Positions 44,104 through 59,024 of a stretch of 64,000 bases of DNA are shown one piece after another. Source of the DNA: Ligustrum vulgare. Lineage: Eukaryota; Streptophyta; Magnoliopsida; Lamiales; Oleaceae. Position 1 is the stretch's first letter. Every line of letters begins with the position of its first letter. The translations under genes were made by a program, and so were the position numbers. Under the pieces are notes generated by a model. That model had not been told where the DNA came from. It made no database searches and saw only the letters and a list, made by a program, of their open reading frames with translations. Location of the stretch: contig OY743187.1 in assembly GCA_963555705.1 (NCBI GenBank), positions 9,500,133-9,564,132 of the forward strand. Reading direction: 5' to 3'.

Positions 44104-44292
44104 TAAAGTCACCAATTAATCATACTCACATATATATTTCACGAGTTCCACAATTTTTAACTACATATTTTATCAATTTTTATCAAAATACGTTAAAAAT
44201 TTGATTTTAATCTTCATCAAGCTGGGAATATTAATATAACCAAGGAAGAAATGCAGTTAAAATCCTGGTTTTTGCTCATCTTAGTCATCTAA

Positions 44293-44458
44293 GAGCCCGT
44301 TCGGTTCCAAAAGTTTTTATCAATTTTTTCTTTAAATGTATTTTCAATTATACATTTCTATTGAATTCGTCACTTTTTATGCTTTTCAACTATTTTTAAA
44401 TTACACGTTCTTTCAAAAACTTAAAATTCATTCGAAACCACTGTTACCAAATAGACTC
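44293..44458. mobile_element. Tourist-like MITE, 166 bp, TSD TAA
   Basis: The ends GAGCCCGTTCGGTTCC and, reverse-complemented, GAGTCTATTTGGTAAC are flanked by TAA at 44290-44292 and 44459-44461. It has the same length as the copy at 45688. Confidence 0.85.
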
Positions 44459-44461
44459 TAA

Positions 44462-45687
44462 CTTGAAGAAGATATTAATGTTTAGATCGATAGTCAAGTC
44501 ACTGAACTTGAAAATTTTGTCGAATAGTTGGTGTACTTCTAAAGTTGTTTGTCTTCCATCCACATAGACATTTCATCGATCACATCATTAGATTCATTAG
44601 TTTTCAAACGAAAATAGAAGGAATGATGTATGGGAAAAATTAGATTCAAGTACAATATCATTGAGATTTTTAACCCGACTAATCTAAATTCTACAACCTC
44701 TCCATAACTTCAATTTTTTTTTCCCATGCATTCAATAATACGATCTCATGAAAGAGCAGCATATAGTTTTACTTGCCTTTTCTTGAGAAACGGACACCGA
44801 CACACGACACGAACACGTCGACATTTGATTTTTTTAAAAAGTTAGAACTCGATACGCTGAAGACACGCAAATAAATTTTTTTAATTTATTATTATTTTAG
44901 TTTTATATACAAACAATATATTGTATATTTATTGAATCAAAATGAGAATATTAAATTAAAAAAAATTGTAAGTCAGATTTATCTTCTTTTTTTTAATTGT
45001 AGGAGTTTCACCCCTTCGTCTTTTTCGTTTTGATGTATATAGTGTAGCTTCGATGCGTGTCGAAGAGTATCTAGAAAGTGTCGTTGTAGGACACGACACA
45101 CTGACTCTTGACAAAGTGTCGGTCCAAACTAGGGAGATCATTTTCTGCCTTTGAAAATAATATTGATGTGATCGTCAATAAAATATTAAATTACCTATCG
45201 TCGTCGATAATTATTGATCGAGTCTTCAATTTGGCAGGTATCAATAATCAATGTCTCAACATGGTACATGAGATTTTGATGTATACCTAATTACCTATTA
45301 AATAAGTCGGCAATTTTGGTTCATTTAAGAATTAATTAATTGGGCCAGTTCAGCGGCTTGCTTTGAATTTATAAATAAATAAAATCTTGTTGTTTTCGAT
45401 GTAAAATAAAGGTGAAAAGTAATTTGAAAAAATGTGTATAGTTAAAAATGATTTAAGAAATTGTATTATTTATAAATTAAGCCTTTGTTTGGTAAATTTT
45501 TGTTTATAAATGATGACGTGATAATATTTAATTAATCCATTTTGTTAAAAAGTAAAAAATGTTGTCTGAGAAACTTTCATCTGACAAAACTATTGACATT
45601 TCAAAAAAAAAATGATCTAATGAAATATTCTAACATGTCAGTTTATAAACAACATTTATAAGCAAAGGTTTACCAAACATAAACTTA
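44462..45687. other. Intergenic DNA with MITE fragments
   Basis: No gene. 45390-45687 holds parts of Tourist-like elements (TTTGTTTGGTAAA near 45484 and TTTACCAAACATAAA near 45670), perhaps another full copy whose TSD is unclear. Confidence 0.5.
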
Positions 45688-45853
45688 GAGATTGTTTGGT
45701 GTAGGTAGTTTTTCAGAAATTTTGAATTTTTGGGAGAATGTGTGGTTTAAAAAAGATTGAAAAATGTGAAAAGTGATGAATTCCATATAAATACGTAGTT
45801 GAAAATTAATTTGAGGGAAATGTTAAAAATTTTGTATTAGACCAAAGAGGCTC
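45688..45853. mobile_element. Tourist-like MITE, 166 bp, TSD TTA
   Basis: The ends GAGATTGTTTGGTGT and, reverse-complemented, GAGCCTCTTTGGTCT are flanked by TTA at 45685-45687 and 45854-45856. Confidence 0.85.
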
Positions 45854-45856
45854 TTA

Positions 45857-46497
45857 ATTTATAAATATGTTACATATCGGAGTGCAACTTACAACCACAA
45901 TATATATGGTATGAATGAGGCTTCGAGTTCTCAACCCTGCTTCACTGAGGCACATTTCACGATTTACATCCTCTATAAATTCTCAGGGCAAGAGCTGTAG
46001 GAACTTCTAAGGTTGGAGTTCAACATTTTTAACTATTGCTATGACGATGTTAGGAAAAGTACGACAAGTAGTTGTTAGTAAAAATAAAATAATATTTTGA
46101 AATTAATTATTCTGTATTGTTAAAAAAGGACTCAATTACGTAACTATGTGTTATAGATTTAAAATTATTTAAGAGATTATGTGGCTAAAAAAAAGGTTGA
46201 ATACCAATTTAGGCACCGCCCACTGTTCTTGCCCTGTGGATTGATGGAGGTGTAAATCACATGTTATGCCCAAGCTGACCATTGTTTGGGTATTATCAAT
46301 TGGATTGACAAAGTGTCAAACACATTCTAACATGTGAGGATTCGAACTTACTATCTTTGTGCTACCAACATTTGTGAATTTCCAACTTTTATCAGTTAGG
46401 ATGTGCGTTGAGGCATTTAAGAGATTATGGTTGATTTCACGTGTATTGGTTAACAATATATATTACATTTGAAGATAAATTTAAAATAAAACTGATA
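45857..46497. other. Intergenic DNA
   Basis: No coding sequence recognised. AT-rich, with no clear repeats. Confidence 0.45.
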
Positions 46498-46751
46498 CTC
46501 CCTCCGTCACATTTATATATATTGATTTAACTTTTCACATAAATTAAAAATATATATTTAATGTTATTGAAAAAGTAATTTTTGTAAAGAAAGTTTTCAA
46601 AATACCTTACTTAAGTATCAAAACAATTATTATAGGAAACAAGGAATATGGGTACATCAGTAAAAAAAAAAATATTCAATAAAAAACCAACTCTATATAA
46701 TTGGTACAAGATAGAAATAAAAGACAGCCTATATAAGTGGGACAGAGAGAA
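46498..46751. mobile_element. Stowaway-like MITE, 254 bp, TSD TA
   Basis: The ends CTCCCTCCGTCAC and, reverse-complemented, TTCTCTCTGTCCC are flanked by TA. CTCCCTCCGT is the hallmark end of plant Stowaway (Tc1/Mariner-derived) MITEs. Confidence 0.75.
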
Positions 46752-46824
46752 TATTTTATTTGAACTTTCTTGTCTAGATCTAATCTAGAAATACAAGATA
46801 TGTTTTGACATCATTTCAGATTTA

Positions 46825-46999
46825 CCCCTGTTTGATGCTCCTACTTTTTGAAAAAAAAATGATTTTTGAAAATCGTGTGGTTAAAAAGTGATTTCAAAAG
46901 TAAAAATTTGTAGACTTTACTTTTTTGGATGGTTTAGATTGATTACTGTAAAAAGAAGTATGGTTTTTTTATGAAAAAAGAGGAGCATCAAATAAGGGC
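46825..46999. mobile_element. Tourist-like MITE, 175 bp, TSD TTA
   Basis: The ends CCCCTGTTTGATGCTCCT and, reverse-complemented, GCCCTTATTTGATGCTCCT are flanked by TTA at 46822-46824 and 47000-47002. Confidence 0.85.
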
Positions 47000-47002
47000 T
47001 TA

Positions 47003-49115
47003 GCCCTTGTCTGGCCCCCGGTTTGTACCATTTTTTTTGGCAAATTTTCGTTTTGGGCTAATTAGACATATTAATACTTTAAATTTGTTATTTTTTAAAA
47101 TCAGGTAAATTTAAACTATTTTATATAATCAGGTATAAAAACCCTCTCATTTACTTTCTCTCTCTTTCTCTCCTTTCCCTGTACATTTTCTTCTCAAACC
47201 CTCCCTGTTCCAAAAATGATTTCGAGTTCCGTGCCTGGCTTGGAAATCAAGTTCAATTCACCGGCTATTCAACTCACCGAGTAGGGGTAGCGACAGTAGC
47301 CTCCGGTATGGCCACTCTCTCCAATGCTATAATTCCCTCCCAGAGCAAACTAGTCTGCGTTAAAGGAGGACCAACTTGCAACGCAGAATTTTCTCTGTTG
47401 TTTCATCAAATCCAGCGCAACTCCCATCTCCAAGAGTTGAACGAACCACCTAACTCACCTCCACCTTCAACAGACTGCAACATGATATCACCTCCACCTT
47501 CAACATGCCGCAGGTTGAGGCTTTAGAATAAAGGTGAGGTCAGAAACTTGGGAGTTGCTACGCAAATAGAGGATGAGCACTAGCCCACGACAGAGGAAGA
47601 AGTTTTGGAGCCTGTTTAGGAGGAAGAATGTCTGCGTCTCTAGTCTATCTTCAATAGATTGGATGAAGGCTTCATCGATTTCTCCCGTAATAGAGTTCAT
47701 ATTTGTGCTGAGGACTTTGTCACAGTGACATCAATTTATTTTACGAGAAGGCAAACCAATTTGATGGAATACAATTCCATTTCTCCGTGATTTAACCACA
47801 ATTGTTTGATTTTTTTTCTTTGGTTGAGGTTGTTTTGGTTGTAGTGTTGAAAAGGTGGTCCTATTGTTGAGATGGCGAGGAGGAGGTGGAGATTTTGAGA
47901 CAGTAATTAATTCCACCTGATTTTCCTCAAATGCTTTGGACCAATCTGGGGAAAATTATAGACCTGTAGAACACTAGAACTTTTGTAGAATCTGTTATTT
48001 TCCCTCGAAGATCGCCTTAAACAGTTGGTAACTTCATCAGTCGTAATGCTTTTCATGAAGGGTACACCAGATGCTCCAAGATGTGGTTTCAGCTCCAAAG
48101 TTTATGAAGAAATTACAATTATAACTAATTATAAATTGAAATAAAGTTATAACTGTAATTAATTACAAAATTAAAATAAAGTTACATTTGTATTTTCGAC
48201 GTGCTCCGACGAAGATAGTTGTGACGGTGGCTGATTACAATTACACTAATGTAATTAATTACAAATTACACTAATTCTTTTCTAATTCATAAGTTACAAT
48301 TGTATTTTCGAGGTGGTTGTGGTGGTGGCTGATTACAAATTAGGTGGTGATCGGTGGTGGTGGTGGTGGTGGTGGTGGTGTTAATTAATTGCAATTGTAG
48401 TTAAATTTACAATTGTAACTAATTATAATTACAAATTGAAATAAAGTTATAATTGTAATTAATTACAGAACATAATTCAGATTTTAAAAAAAAAATACCT
48501 GATTTTGAAAATTATTTTGATACTTGTGTAATTAGTTACAAAATGCTTGATTACAAAAATTTTCAAGCGTAAATGTTTGTAATTGTGTGTACTTAACCCT
48601 TTAGTTTTCTACAGTAATGTTGAAGTCCAAGTTGGTTGGCGCATGTTGGAAGTGGAAGAATTTGTGTTCCAAATTACTTTTTTCACTAGAATTTCAAGAA
48701 AATGTGCTGACTTTGTGGGCCCTACCATTTTTAAAATATTAACTATTATTTGAATCAAGCAAGAATTTGTACGATCTGACACCAAATTTACTATTCAAAA
48801 CCAAAATTTTTTGTTTTACCAAATATCAGATTTTATTTTGTTAAAAAATTAATAAATGTCCGATTAAAATTATTTTTTGATTTTAACTTGAATTATTTGG
48901 CATGCAGAGTCAAATAAAATGCACTGTATTCTCGGATTCTCCGAAACCACGCGTCACACCGCATGCATCTCTCCAATCTAGATATGGAAAAATTGCATAA
49001 TTCTACAATTTCAAACCCTTTTTCCCTTTTAATTTTTATTCATTGCAAGCTGGTGAATTTATGATTTTCTGCATGAAGTTTTATTGGGATTCTTTTGAAT
49101 TCATAAGCATTGTAA

Positions 49116-49158
<43 letters not shown>

Positions 49159-49412
49159 GCACAGTTCATGTTTCATGTTTTCACTTGATCTCTTTCAATG
49201 AGCGTCTTAGAAAAAAAATCTTGAAGTTTTCGGAAATGGGATTTTGAGATTTATGAACAAGGTTCTGTGATTTGATTGAGATAATAAAAATGTGAATTTT
49301 TCTTATCTAGAATTGGAAACTAAAAAAGAAAAATGAGGAATTCGTGATTATCGAGGAAATCCGAGCATCCCAAATATTGATTGAATAGAATTACAAATTC
49401 TGAACAGATTAA
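47003..49412. other. Upstream region of the MTP gene; degraded sequence and repeats
   Basis: 47160-47720 holds C-rich leader-like sequence and short frames broken by stops; no family was recognised. 48105-48480 repeats TAATTACAAATTGAAATAAA and its relatives several times. A (GGT)n tract lies at about 48351-48380 and an (ATT)n tract at about 49117-49157. The last 250 bases before the ATG at 49413 are the likely 5' UTR/promoter, but no convincing TATA box was found. Confidence 0.5.
49117..49157. repeat. (ATT)n microsatellite
   Basis: About thirteen ATT units, roughly 260 bp upstream of the MTP start codon. Confidence 0.95.
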
Positions 49413-52039
49413 ATGGATGTGAAAACGCCATTGTTGTCCGTTGAAGAACCAAAGCTGAACAGCCAAAATAGTCGTAATTCAGTAACAGTTGATCTTCTTA
49501 AATGCGATTTCTTGTCTAAACTACCTGAGAAAATAAGGAGAGGACTTGACCTTGAGGATCCTTTTCGCTTTGATTTCCCTATAACTACTGCCTTGACTAA
49601 AGGTACACAAAGTATTCATGTTTTGTCACAGTGCGCACACTTTCATTTGTAAATTGTTGTTTCCTTTGATTGCTTTGCTTGGACAAAAATTTGACTTGAT
49701 TAAGGTAATTCAGTTTGTTAATGTAAGAACCTACATTCTTGGTTATTTATGGTCAAGAGTATATGGTTGCCTCGTTGTTAAGTTGTAGAGTTTCATTATA
49801 AAGGATGTGGGAAGTCTGTACACGGATTGACAGAAGGTCGTCATGGGGTTCAAAGGGGACAGGAAGCTCCCTCCCGGACCGGACTAAAATTTCATTAAGC
49901 CCCTATTTGGTATAAACTAAAATCAGATTTTTAGTAAATTTTGATAAAAGTTAATGAGTTGTGTGGTTGAAAAGTTGTGAGTCTCATAAAATGTGTTCTT
50001 AAAATTAACTGTTAACTTTGACTTGAGATTAAACAGAACCAAATTGGAGTTAAAGATAGTTTATGAATTTCACACTAGTAGTTTCATTTTTGTTCTAACT
50101 TTTCTTATGAATAGGTCGCCGTCATTAAGGTTTTTGTTAGCATCATCATAAAAATGGGAGAGGTTAGAGGAAATAAGGTGTACGATTTCTCTTGTGAACT
50201 TTTTTTCATCATTTACTACGATGACGGACGAGAAGCCGAGTCTCTAGAAATCTTGCGAGTTCTTTCATGTTGTTATTTCTTTATTGTGATTTTGTTGTTC
50301 TTGATGGTTCTCATTCTCAACATATATTTGAAGCATAAACTAACAAGCTTCAATTGGGAGAGTGTTATCTATCAAGGGTCGAATATAGTGTTTGTTTCAT
50401 CTTTCTCAATTATTGTCTTGACTTCATCTTGTATCAGGTGAGAAAGAATACTATGAAAGACAATTTGCCACCTTGAGGTCCTTTGAGGATGTCGACTCGC
50501 TTGATTCTCCCAATGTCATTGATGAGGAGCTAGATCGTCAAGAACAAGCGCAACATGAAAGGGCAATGAACATTTCTAATTGGGCAAACATCTTCTTGCT
50601 TGCATTTAAGGTACACGTTCAGATTTTTTTCATAGTGTTCTCTTGATCAAGTTGAGCTACAACTCCATCTTGTTTCCAGTTACTGAATCAAGTATCCTGA
50701 ATGAACTGCAGATTTATGCTACGGTCCAAAGTGGCTCCTTGGCCATTGCAGCATCAACGCTGGATTCATTGCTTGATCTTATGGCCGGGGGAATACTATG
50801 GTTTACCCACTTGTCGATGAAAAGCATAAATATCTACAAGTATCCTATTGGGAAATTAAGGGTGCAACCAGTAGGCATCATCATCTTTGCTGCTGTCATG
50901 GCAACTCTCGGTAAGCAGTGATGCCTCTTCTCGTCTGCTATTAGATTTTAATAGATCTTCCCAATGAAAACCATAAGTTTCGAGTATTATTTCTTTCAGG
51001 TTTTCAGGTGCTTGTACAGGCTGTAGAACAACTTATCAAAGCTGAACCTTCAGAAAAGATGGGTTCATATCAATTGGAGTGGTTGTATGTCATTATGCTG
51101 ACAGCCACGGGCGTGAAACTCGTTCTTTGGATTTACTGCAGAAGCTCTGGAAACAAGATTGTTCGAGCCTATGCAAAGGTCTTTTGCTAAATAATAACTT
51201 CCAAAGAACAAATGAATGCGTCGAATTTCTATGTACTCACCCTTCTCTTTTACTATGACATCAGGATCATTATTTTGATGTGGTGACAAATGTGGTTGGC
51301 TTGATTGCTGCGGTTTTAGGCGATAAATTCTACTGGTGGATTGATCCGACTGGAGCTATAATTCTTGCTTTCTATACGATTTCAAATTGGTCAGGAACCG
51401 TGTTGGAAAATGCAGGTTTCTCCTCATCCATTTTATCCGAATATTTTTTGTGGGATGTCAGCATCTATGTGTCAATTTCTTGTTGCTTCCTTTTGCAGTT
51501 TCACTGGTGGGACAATCAGCTCCTCCAGAAGTATTGCAGAAACTCACATATCTTGTCCTAAGGCACAGTACTGAAATAAAGCGGGTAGATACCGTTCGTG
51601 CTTACACATTCGGTGTTCTCTACTTCGTCGAGGTAAGATAAATCCATGTGGGTTGTCTGTGAACAGTCTTGAACCTTAAGAAATTCAACGGTAATTCTAG
51701 GCAGACATTTTAATGTGGCACAGTTTTATTGATTGATATGATCATTACCTAATGAATCTGTGTCGCATCAGAATGTCTAATTAAAAATGTTGCATTAAAA
51801 TGTCTACAATGAATTTGAGAAATAGTTTTATAAGGTTTTAACTTTGAACAATGTAATAGGTGGACATAGAGCTTCCAGAGGATTTGCCACTGAAGGAAGC
51901 TCATGCAATTGGAGAATCATTGCAGATAAAGATTGAAGAGCTTGCCGAAGTTGAAAGGGCCTTTGTTCATCTCGATTATGAGTGTGATCACAAGCCAGAA
52001 CACACTATTCTTAGTAAACTCCCTAATACGGAGCCATAG
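49413..52039 (+). CDS. Manganese-type cation diffusion facilitator (metal tolerance protein, MTP9/10/11-like), seven exons
   Basis: Exons 49413-49602, 50438-50610, 50712-50910, 51000-51178, 51265-51415, 51499-51632 and 51860-52039 join in frame with GT-AG junctions to a 401-residue protein, the usual size for this subgroup. A cytosolic N-terminus is followed by a cation-efflux membrane domain starting near residue 109 ([20 protein letters not shown]). The two metal-site motifs are DSLLD (139-143) and DHYFD (248-252). The DxxxD form, rather than HxxxD, marks the Mn-CDF group, which exports or compartmentalises manganese by proton exchange. A C-terminal dimer domain follows ([32 protein letters not shown]). 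The end matches the family's short C-terminal tail. The start is the first ATG, giving [14 protein letters not shown]. Intron 1 holds a MITE. A second first exon lies upstream (42579). Confidence 0.95.
49899..50050. mobile_element. Tourist-like MITE, 152 bp, in intron 1 of the MTP gene, TSD TAA
   Basis: The ends GCCCCTATTTGG and, reverse-complemented, ACTCCAATTTGG are flanked by TAA at 49896-49898 and 50051-50053. The interior (TTTTTAGTAAATTTTGATAA, GTGTGGTTGAAAAGTTGTG) is shared with 58421-58577 and 61110-61240. Confidence 0.85.
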
Positions 52040-54760
<2,721 letters not shown>

Positions 54761-56400
54761 GTAAATTTAATCAATAGCTACTCAACTTATTTAGGGTTAC
54801 TACTTAACAACCCAACTTTAAAAGGTATCTCAATGACCATCCAATTTCAGTAAAATTTCTAGTTAACCACTCAACTTCAAAATGTATTTCAATTGCCATC
54901 CAACTTACAATGTAATTTATATTTAAACATCCAACATCAAATGGTTAAAATAATACTCGATAAATTAGTCTATATTCTTTAACGCAATCATTACAATTTA
55001 TAAACCAATTTATAAATAACATAATTTATTAAATTACTTTTTAACCACACACAATCTCTCTCCACTTTTTAACTACGCATTTTACCTTAAAAATATAAAT
55101 AAACCAATTTATAATTACTAAAATATTATTGAACAGAGCCTTAATAACCTCTATTAAATAAACAAATTCATTGGTTGTGACTTGAGCAGAGGAGATAAAT
55201 TAATAATTTTCATGAATTGATAAGATAATACTTTTTAAAACTATTTTGTTGAATTAATACCACATCAATGAATACTATTTATAAAATAGTTAAATACCTA
55301 CGTTGAACTATTTATTGATTAATATCTTTTAATTCATAAATGTTCATTAATTTAGGAAGTGTTCAAAGGTTGTTTAAATTAGATAGAGAAGATTTATTTG
55401 TGTTTTTTAGGTAAAATGTATGATTAAAAATTGAAGAGAAAAAATATATTTATTTAAAAAGTGGTTTGAGAAATTGTTTAGTTTAAATTTGGGTTTAAAT
55501 ACCCCCATTTAAATCGCCCCCGAACGGAGTAGCTTTAGGTTGTTCAATTTCTTTTATTTGACCTATGTTCATTATTTGATTATTTATGAGATGTTATTAA
55601 TTTGTCGAGTATTACTTTAGAATGTTATATTATACTATTTGAAGTTGGGTAATCAAGTAGATAATATTGTAAGTTGGATGACCATTGAGATGACTAACTA
55701 GAAATCTTATTGAAGTTGAGTGGCCATTGAGATACCTTTTGAAGTTGGGTGACTAATTAAAAATCTTCTTGAAGTTAGGGGGTGAGCGTGGGTTCGGTTG
55801 TGTTGATTTTTTGCCAAACCCACTATGGTTGGGTTGATAAAAACAACACAACTCAAACATGAGTTCAAACTCAACCCAATCAAGTTTTGGTCAGGTTGGA
55901 TTAGGTGGTTTGGGCTTTGGTCCAATTAACTAAAAATTTTAGAAAATTAAAAAATTATGTCCATAAATCAACTACTAACTCAAATAAATTATGTACAATA
56001 TAATAAGCTCAAATATAATAAATTGAATACTTCCTAATAAAATTAAAATATGGTCAAATCATATTTGAATTTTATCCAAATTAAAAATGAACTTAATATT
56101 CTTGAAATTTAAATGGTTATATATTTTTAAAATTTTGGTTGGATTGGGTTGTCTTGAGTTTTTCATACATCCCACAACTCAATCCAACCCGAACAAAAAT
56201 TCTTTTGTAGAACACAATCAAATCCAATTTTCATCAAAAATCGATCCAAATCGATTGGGTTGGATTGGTTTTTGCAGTTTCGGGGATTGGGTGGGTTAAT
56301 GCCCACCCCTTGTTGAAGTTGAGGTCATTGAGATACATTTTAAAGTTGGGAGGTTAAATAATAAGTTTCAATAAGTTGGGTGGTCATTCGTTAATTTTAC
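54761..56400. mobile_element. Foldback-type element with long inverted repeats made of smaller repeats
   Basis: The left arm (about 54761-54970) starts GTAAATTTAATC and contains ACCCAACTTTAAAAGGTATC followed by TCAATGACCATC. The right arm (about 55600-56400) contains the reverse complement repeatedly (GATGACCATTGAGAT, TTTTGAAGTTGGGTG) and ends ATTTTAC. Within each arm the unit of about 60 bp is repeated two to four times. A hAT-like element is inserted in the right arm. No clear TSD was found. Confidence 0.65.
55777..56312. mobile_element. Non-autonomous hAT-like element, 536 bp, TSD TTGAAGTT
   Basis: It starts AGGGGGTGAGC and ends with GCCCACCCCTTG, flanked by TTGAAGTT at 55769-55776 and 56313-56320. 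It shares layout and words with 26352-26899 (GGTTGGGTTGATAAAAA, TTTGGGCTTTGG(C/T)CCAATTA) but is more diverged. It is therefore an older or separate member of one family. Confidence 0.82.
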
Positions 56401-57629
56401 CCACTGTAACCCAAGCCTGTTTGTCTTATTCATAGAGGGAAGGGGGAGAAGTGGCTAAGGTTTTCTTTCCCGGAATTACACTGAAAATTGGGAATAATTC
56501 AGTGTGAAAGGAGAGGCAAGAAGGGAGACATATTCATCTTGCGCTGCAGTGATTTCTGCTCAGCTTCTTCATGACCAAACTTGGAAGGTAGTATTGGATT
56601 TCATTAGTTTAAAAGGGGGCATTATATGTTGATATCGCACTCTATCTGATTGTTGTGAATAATGTAATTTCAACTCAATTCCTTATAATTTATTTATTTT
56701 TCCTAAATTTTTTATTTCTTCATGGTAATCTTCTTCTTGCAGCAATGATTTTTTCGACAGCATTTCTCTTGAATTTTTTATGCGGATGTGTATAATTTTC
56801 TCCCTGCCTGAAAACTGGCTTCCCCTGAAGTGTAATAAGTGAATTACTCAGGACCAGCTCCGCCCCTGAATTATAAACAATACTATGGAAACTTCGAAGA
56901 AAATATCTGTAATTCTAATTTGAACTGACTCAAAGGAAAGTGTACTGCTCTTTGGATACTGAGGAACAAAGTTTAAATTATCCCAATATGCTGGGTGCAA
57001 TCGTGAAAAACATTATTATTGTTTAATTTGATTTAGCGATCTGATTGTTGAGTGGTGGAACGGTCAATAGCACCTGTGTGGCGAGCAAAGTATTTAACAA
57101 TTGACACAATTGTAGTCAGTTTAAACACATAAACCTGTCCACTATGCTGATGAAAATGACTTAGCAGTAAACAAAAACTCACATGAACAGATGCCTTGTC
57201 AGTTGGTTATAGTGAATCTAGTAATAGTCCCTAAAGCAGCATTGTGTTGGTCTTTTATTTTCTATTTCATGAGGAAGTACTTAATTTTGTACTATCATTC
57301 CTGCTTGTGAAGCACATGAAGTTGGAGTACTATCAATTACACATACCAAACATTGGAATGCAATGTAGAGGCGCATCAATAATTAAGAAGCAAAGTTGAT
57401 ATATTCACAGTTCACTTAAACTGATTTTGCATTCCAAGGTTTTGACATTTGATATTAAACGACAGGGTACTGATCTAATCTGTGGAATATTATTAGTTGG
57501 GAAGGTAGTAGGAAACGCAAGTGGCAGCTGTTAGGAACACTTCATGATCCAGTTGTAGATAATCAAAATCAATCAGCTAGAAGGATCAAATCAGAAATAT
57601 CCCAACTGTGCTTGCTACTAGTTTTTCTG
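56401..57629. other. Upstream region of the 57630 gene; possible non-coding first exon
   Basis: At 56430-56590 a non-repetitive, purine-rich stretch ends at a donor-like GGAAGGTAGTATT. This could be a 5'-untranslated exon of the gene beginning at 57630. No coding frame supports it, and the idea rests on the donor-like site only. Confidence 0.35.
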
Positions 57630-59024
57630 ATGAAATCTATATTTTCAACTTTGTCTTTCCTCCTTCTCAATCCTTCCTTGCATGGAGCGCCACCATATCT
57701 ACATTTACAGCCTGTTTATCCATTTGGTTACTGTCATTATTCTAAAATCAGTTCTAGATCTTCTCATTTGAACCAAATTCCTCTCATTTCACTTAATCCC
57801 TCACTCACGATGCAATCTTTGGTTATTGCTGCTGTTCCTTCAAATGAGGGGACGATTTCTACAGTCCATTTTGAAGATTTTGTGGAGAAAGATTGGTCGT
57901 TTATGGATTTTGACGAAACAAATTCTGCTGAAGAACATTTGCAAAAGATTGACCGAATCATCTCTGCTGGAAAGATTGTAGAAACTTCAAAGGTTCTGGT
58001 TTCAATTGGTTCTGAAGGATTTGTGGATAGAGTGGTTGATTCATCACCTTGTCAACAATTACTCGTCGTCCACGACTCTCTTCTTATCTTGGCATGCATT
58101 AAAGAGAAGTATGACAAAATCAAATGCTGGCAAGGAGGACTGATAAATGTACCAGATAAGTGGACACCTTTTGATGTCATATTTCTATACTTTCTCCCTG
58201 CTTTACCCTTGGAACTTCATCAGGTTCTTGGTTCACTTGCCAAACTTTGTTTGCCAGGTAATAATGAACTGGGTGTACTTTATTTGCGCTCCTGAATTGA
58301 ATTCTATATGTTCTAAGCTACTCAAAGAGACGTGAACTTATTTGTGATTAAATCCCAAACCTAACAACTGATGCGATAGATAAACTTTATTTACCATTCA
58401 TTTTCATCTTTAACCATTAAGCCCCTCTTTGGTTTAGCTAAAAAACAAATTTTTAGTAGATTTTGATAATAGTTGATGAAATATGTGGTTGAAAAGTTGA
58501 TAAAAGTTGTGGGTCTCATTTGAAAATGAGTTTTTGAGGAAAAAATGAATTTTAGAAAATGGGGGCCGAACAATGGCTAAGTCGATATTTCTGGCACTGT
58601 TCCAGGTTGGTGAGCTTGGAACTATGACACATCTTCTATTCATTTCAAACAGTTTGTTCGGATTTTGATTTTTTTTTTTTTGAAAAGCATGTTTAATTAA
58701 CTCAAAGATTGTGGGTGTTCGATTAACCAAAAAGCTATTTTGATGGTACCGTAAAAGCTCAGACGTTAATAATGGTATCATGTTATGTGAAATAATTTCT
58801 TGTGATCGTTTGTAGATGCAAGAGTTGTGATCAGTCATCCACAGGGCAGGCAAGTGGTTGAAGAGCAAAGAGTGCAATACTCTGATATAGTTGTCTCCAA
58901 TTTGCCAGAGAAAACGGCATTGCAAAGTATTGCCATTGATCATTCCTTTGAAATGATTGAATTTGTAGACGAGCCTAGTTTTTACCTTGCTGTTCTGAAA
59001 TTCAATGCGAATAACTTGGTTTAA
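57630..59024 (+). CDS. Conserved-looking plant protein of unknown function, probably plastid-targeted, two exons
   Basis: Exon 1 (57630-58257) and exon 2 (58816-59024) join in phase at LCLPG|DARVVISHP, with donor CAGGTAATA and acceptor TTTGTAG. The 278-residue product starts MKSIFSTLSFLLLNPSLHG and has a Ser/Leu/Pro-rich, acid-poor first 60 residues like a chloroplast transit peptide. The mature part (LVIAAVPSNEGTISTVHFED, GGLINVPDKWTPFDVIFLYF, VISHPQGRQVVEEQRVQYSD, FEMIEFVDEPSFYLAVLKF) resembles a Rossmann-like alpha/beta fold, perhaps methyltransferase-like as in the anamorsin N-terminus. No SAM-binding GxGxG is visible. I recall similar uncharacterised plant proteins but cannot name one. 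The intron carries a MITE. Confidence 0.8.
58421..58577. mobile_element. Tourist-like MITE, 157 bp, in the intron of the 57630 gene, TSD TAA
   Basis: The ends GCCCCTCTTTGG and, reverse-complemented, GCCATTGTTCGG are flanked by TAA at 58418-58420 and 58578-58580. It shares its interior with the MTP intron copy at 49899. Confidence 0.87.

Noticed and set aside
47160..47720. Possible gene (C-rich leader followed by a Met)
   Set aside because: The frame from ATGATTTCG closes after about 20 codons, and all continuations are broken by stops. No family match.
58434..58943. 169-codon minus-strand frame across the intron of the 57630 gene
   Set aside because: It runs through a MITE and antisense of exon 2. 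The plus-strand splice model explains the region better.
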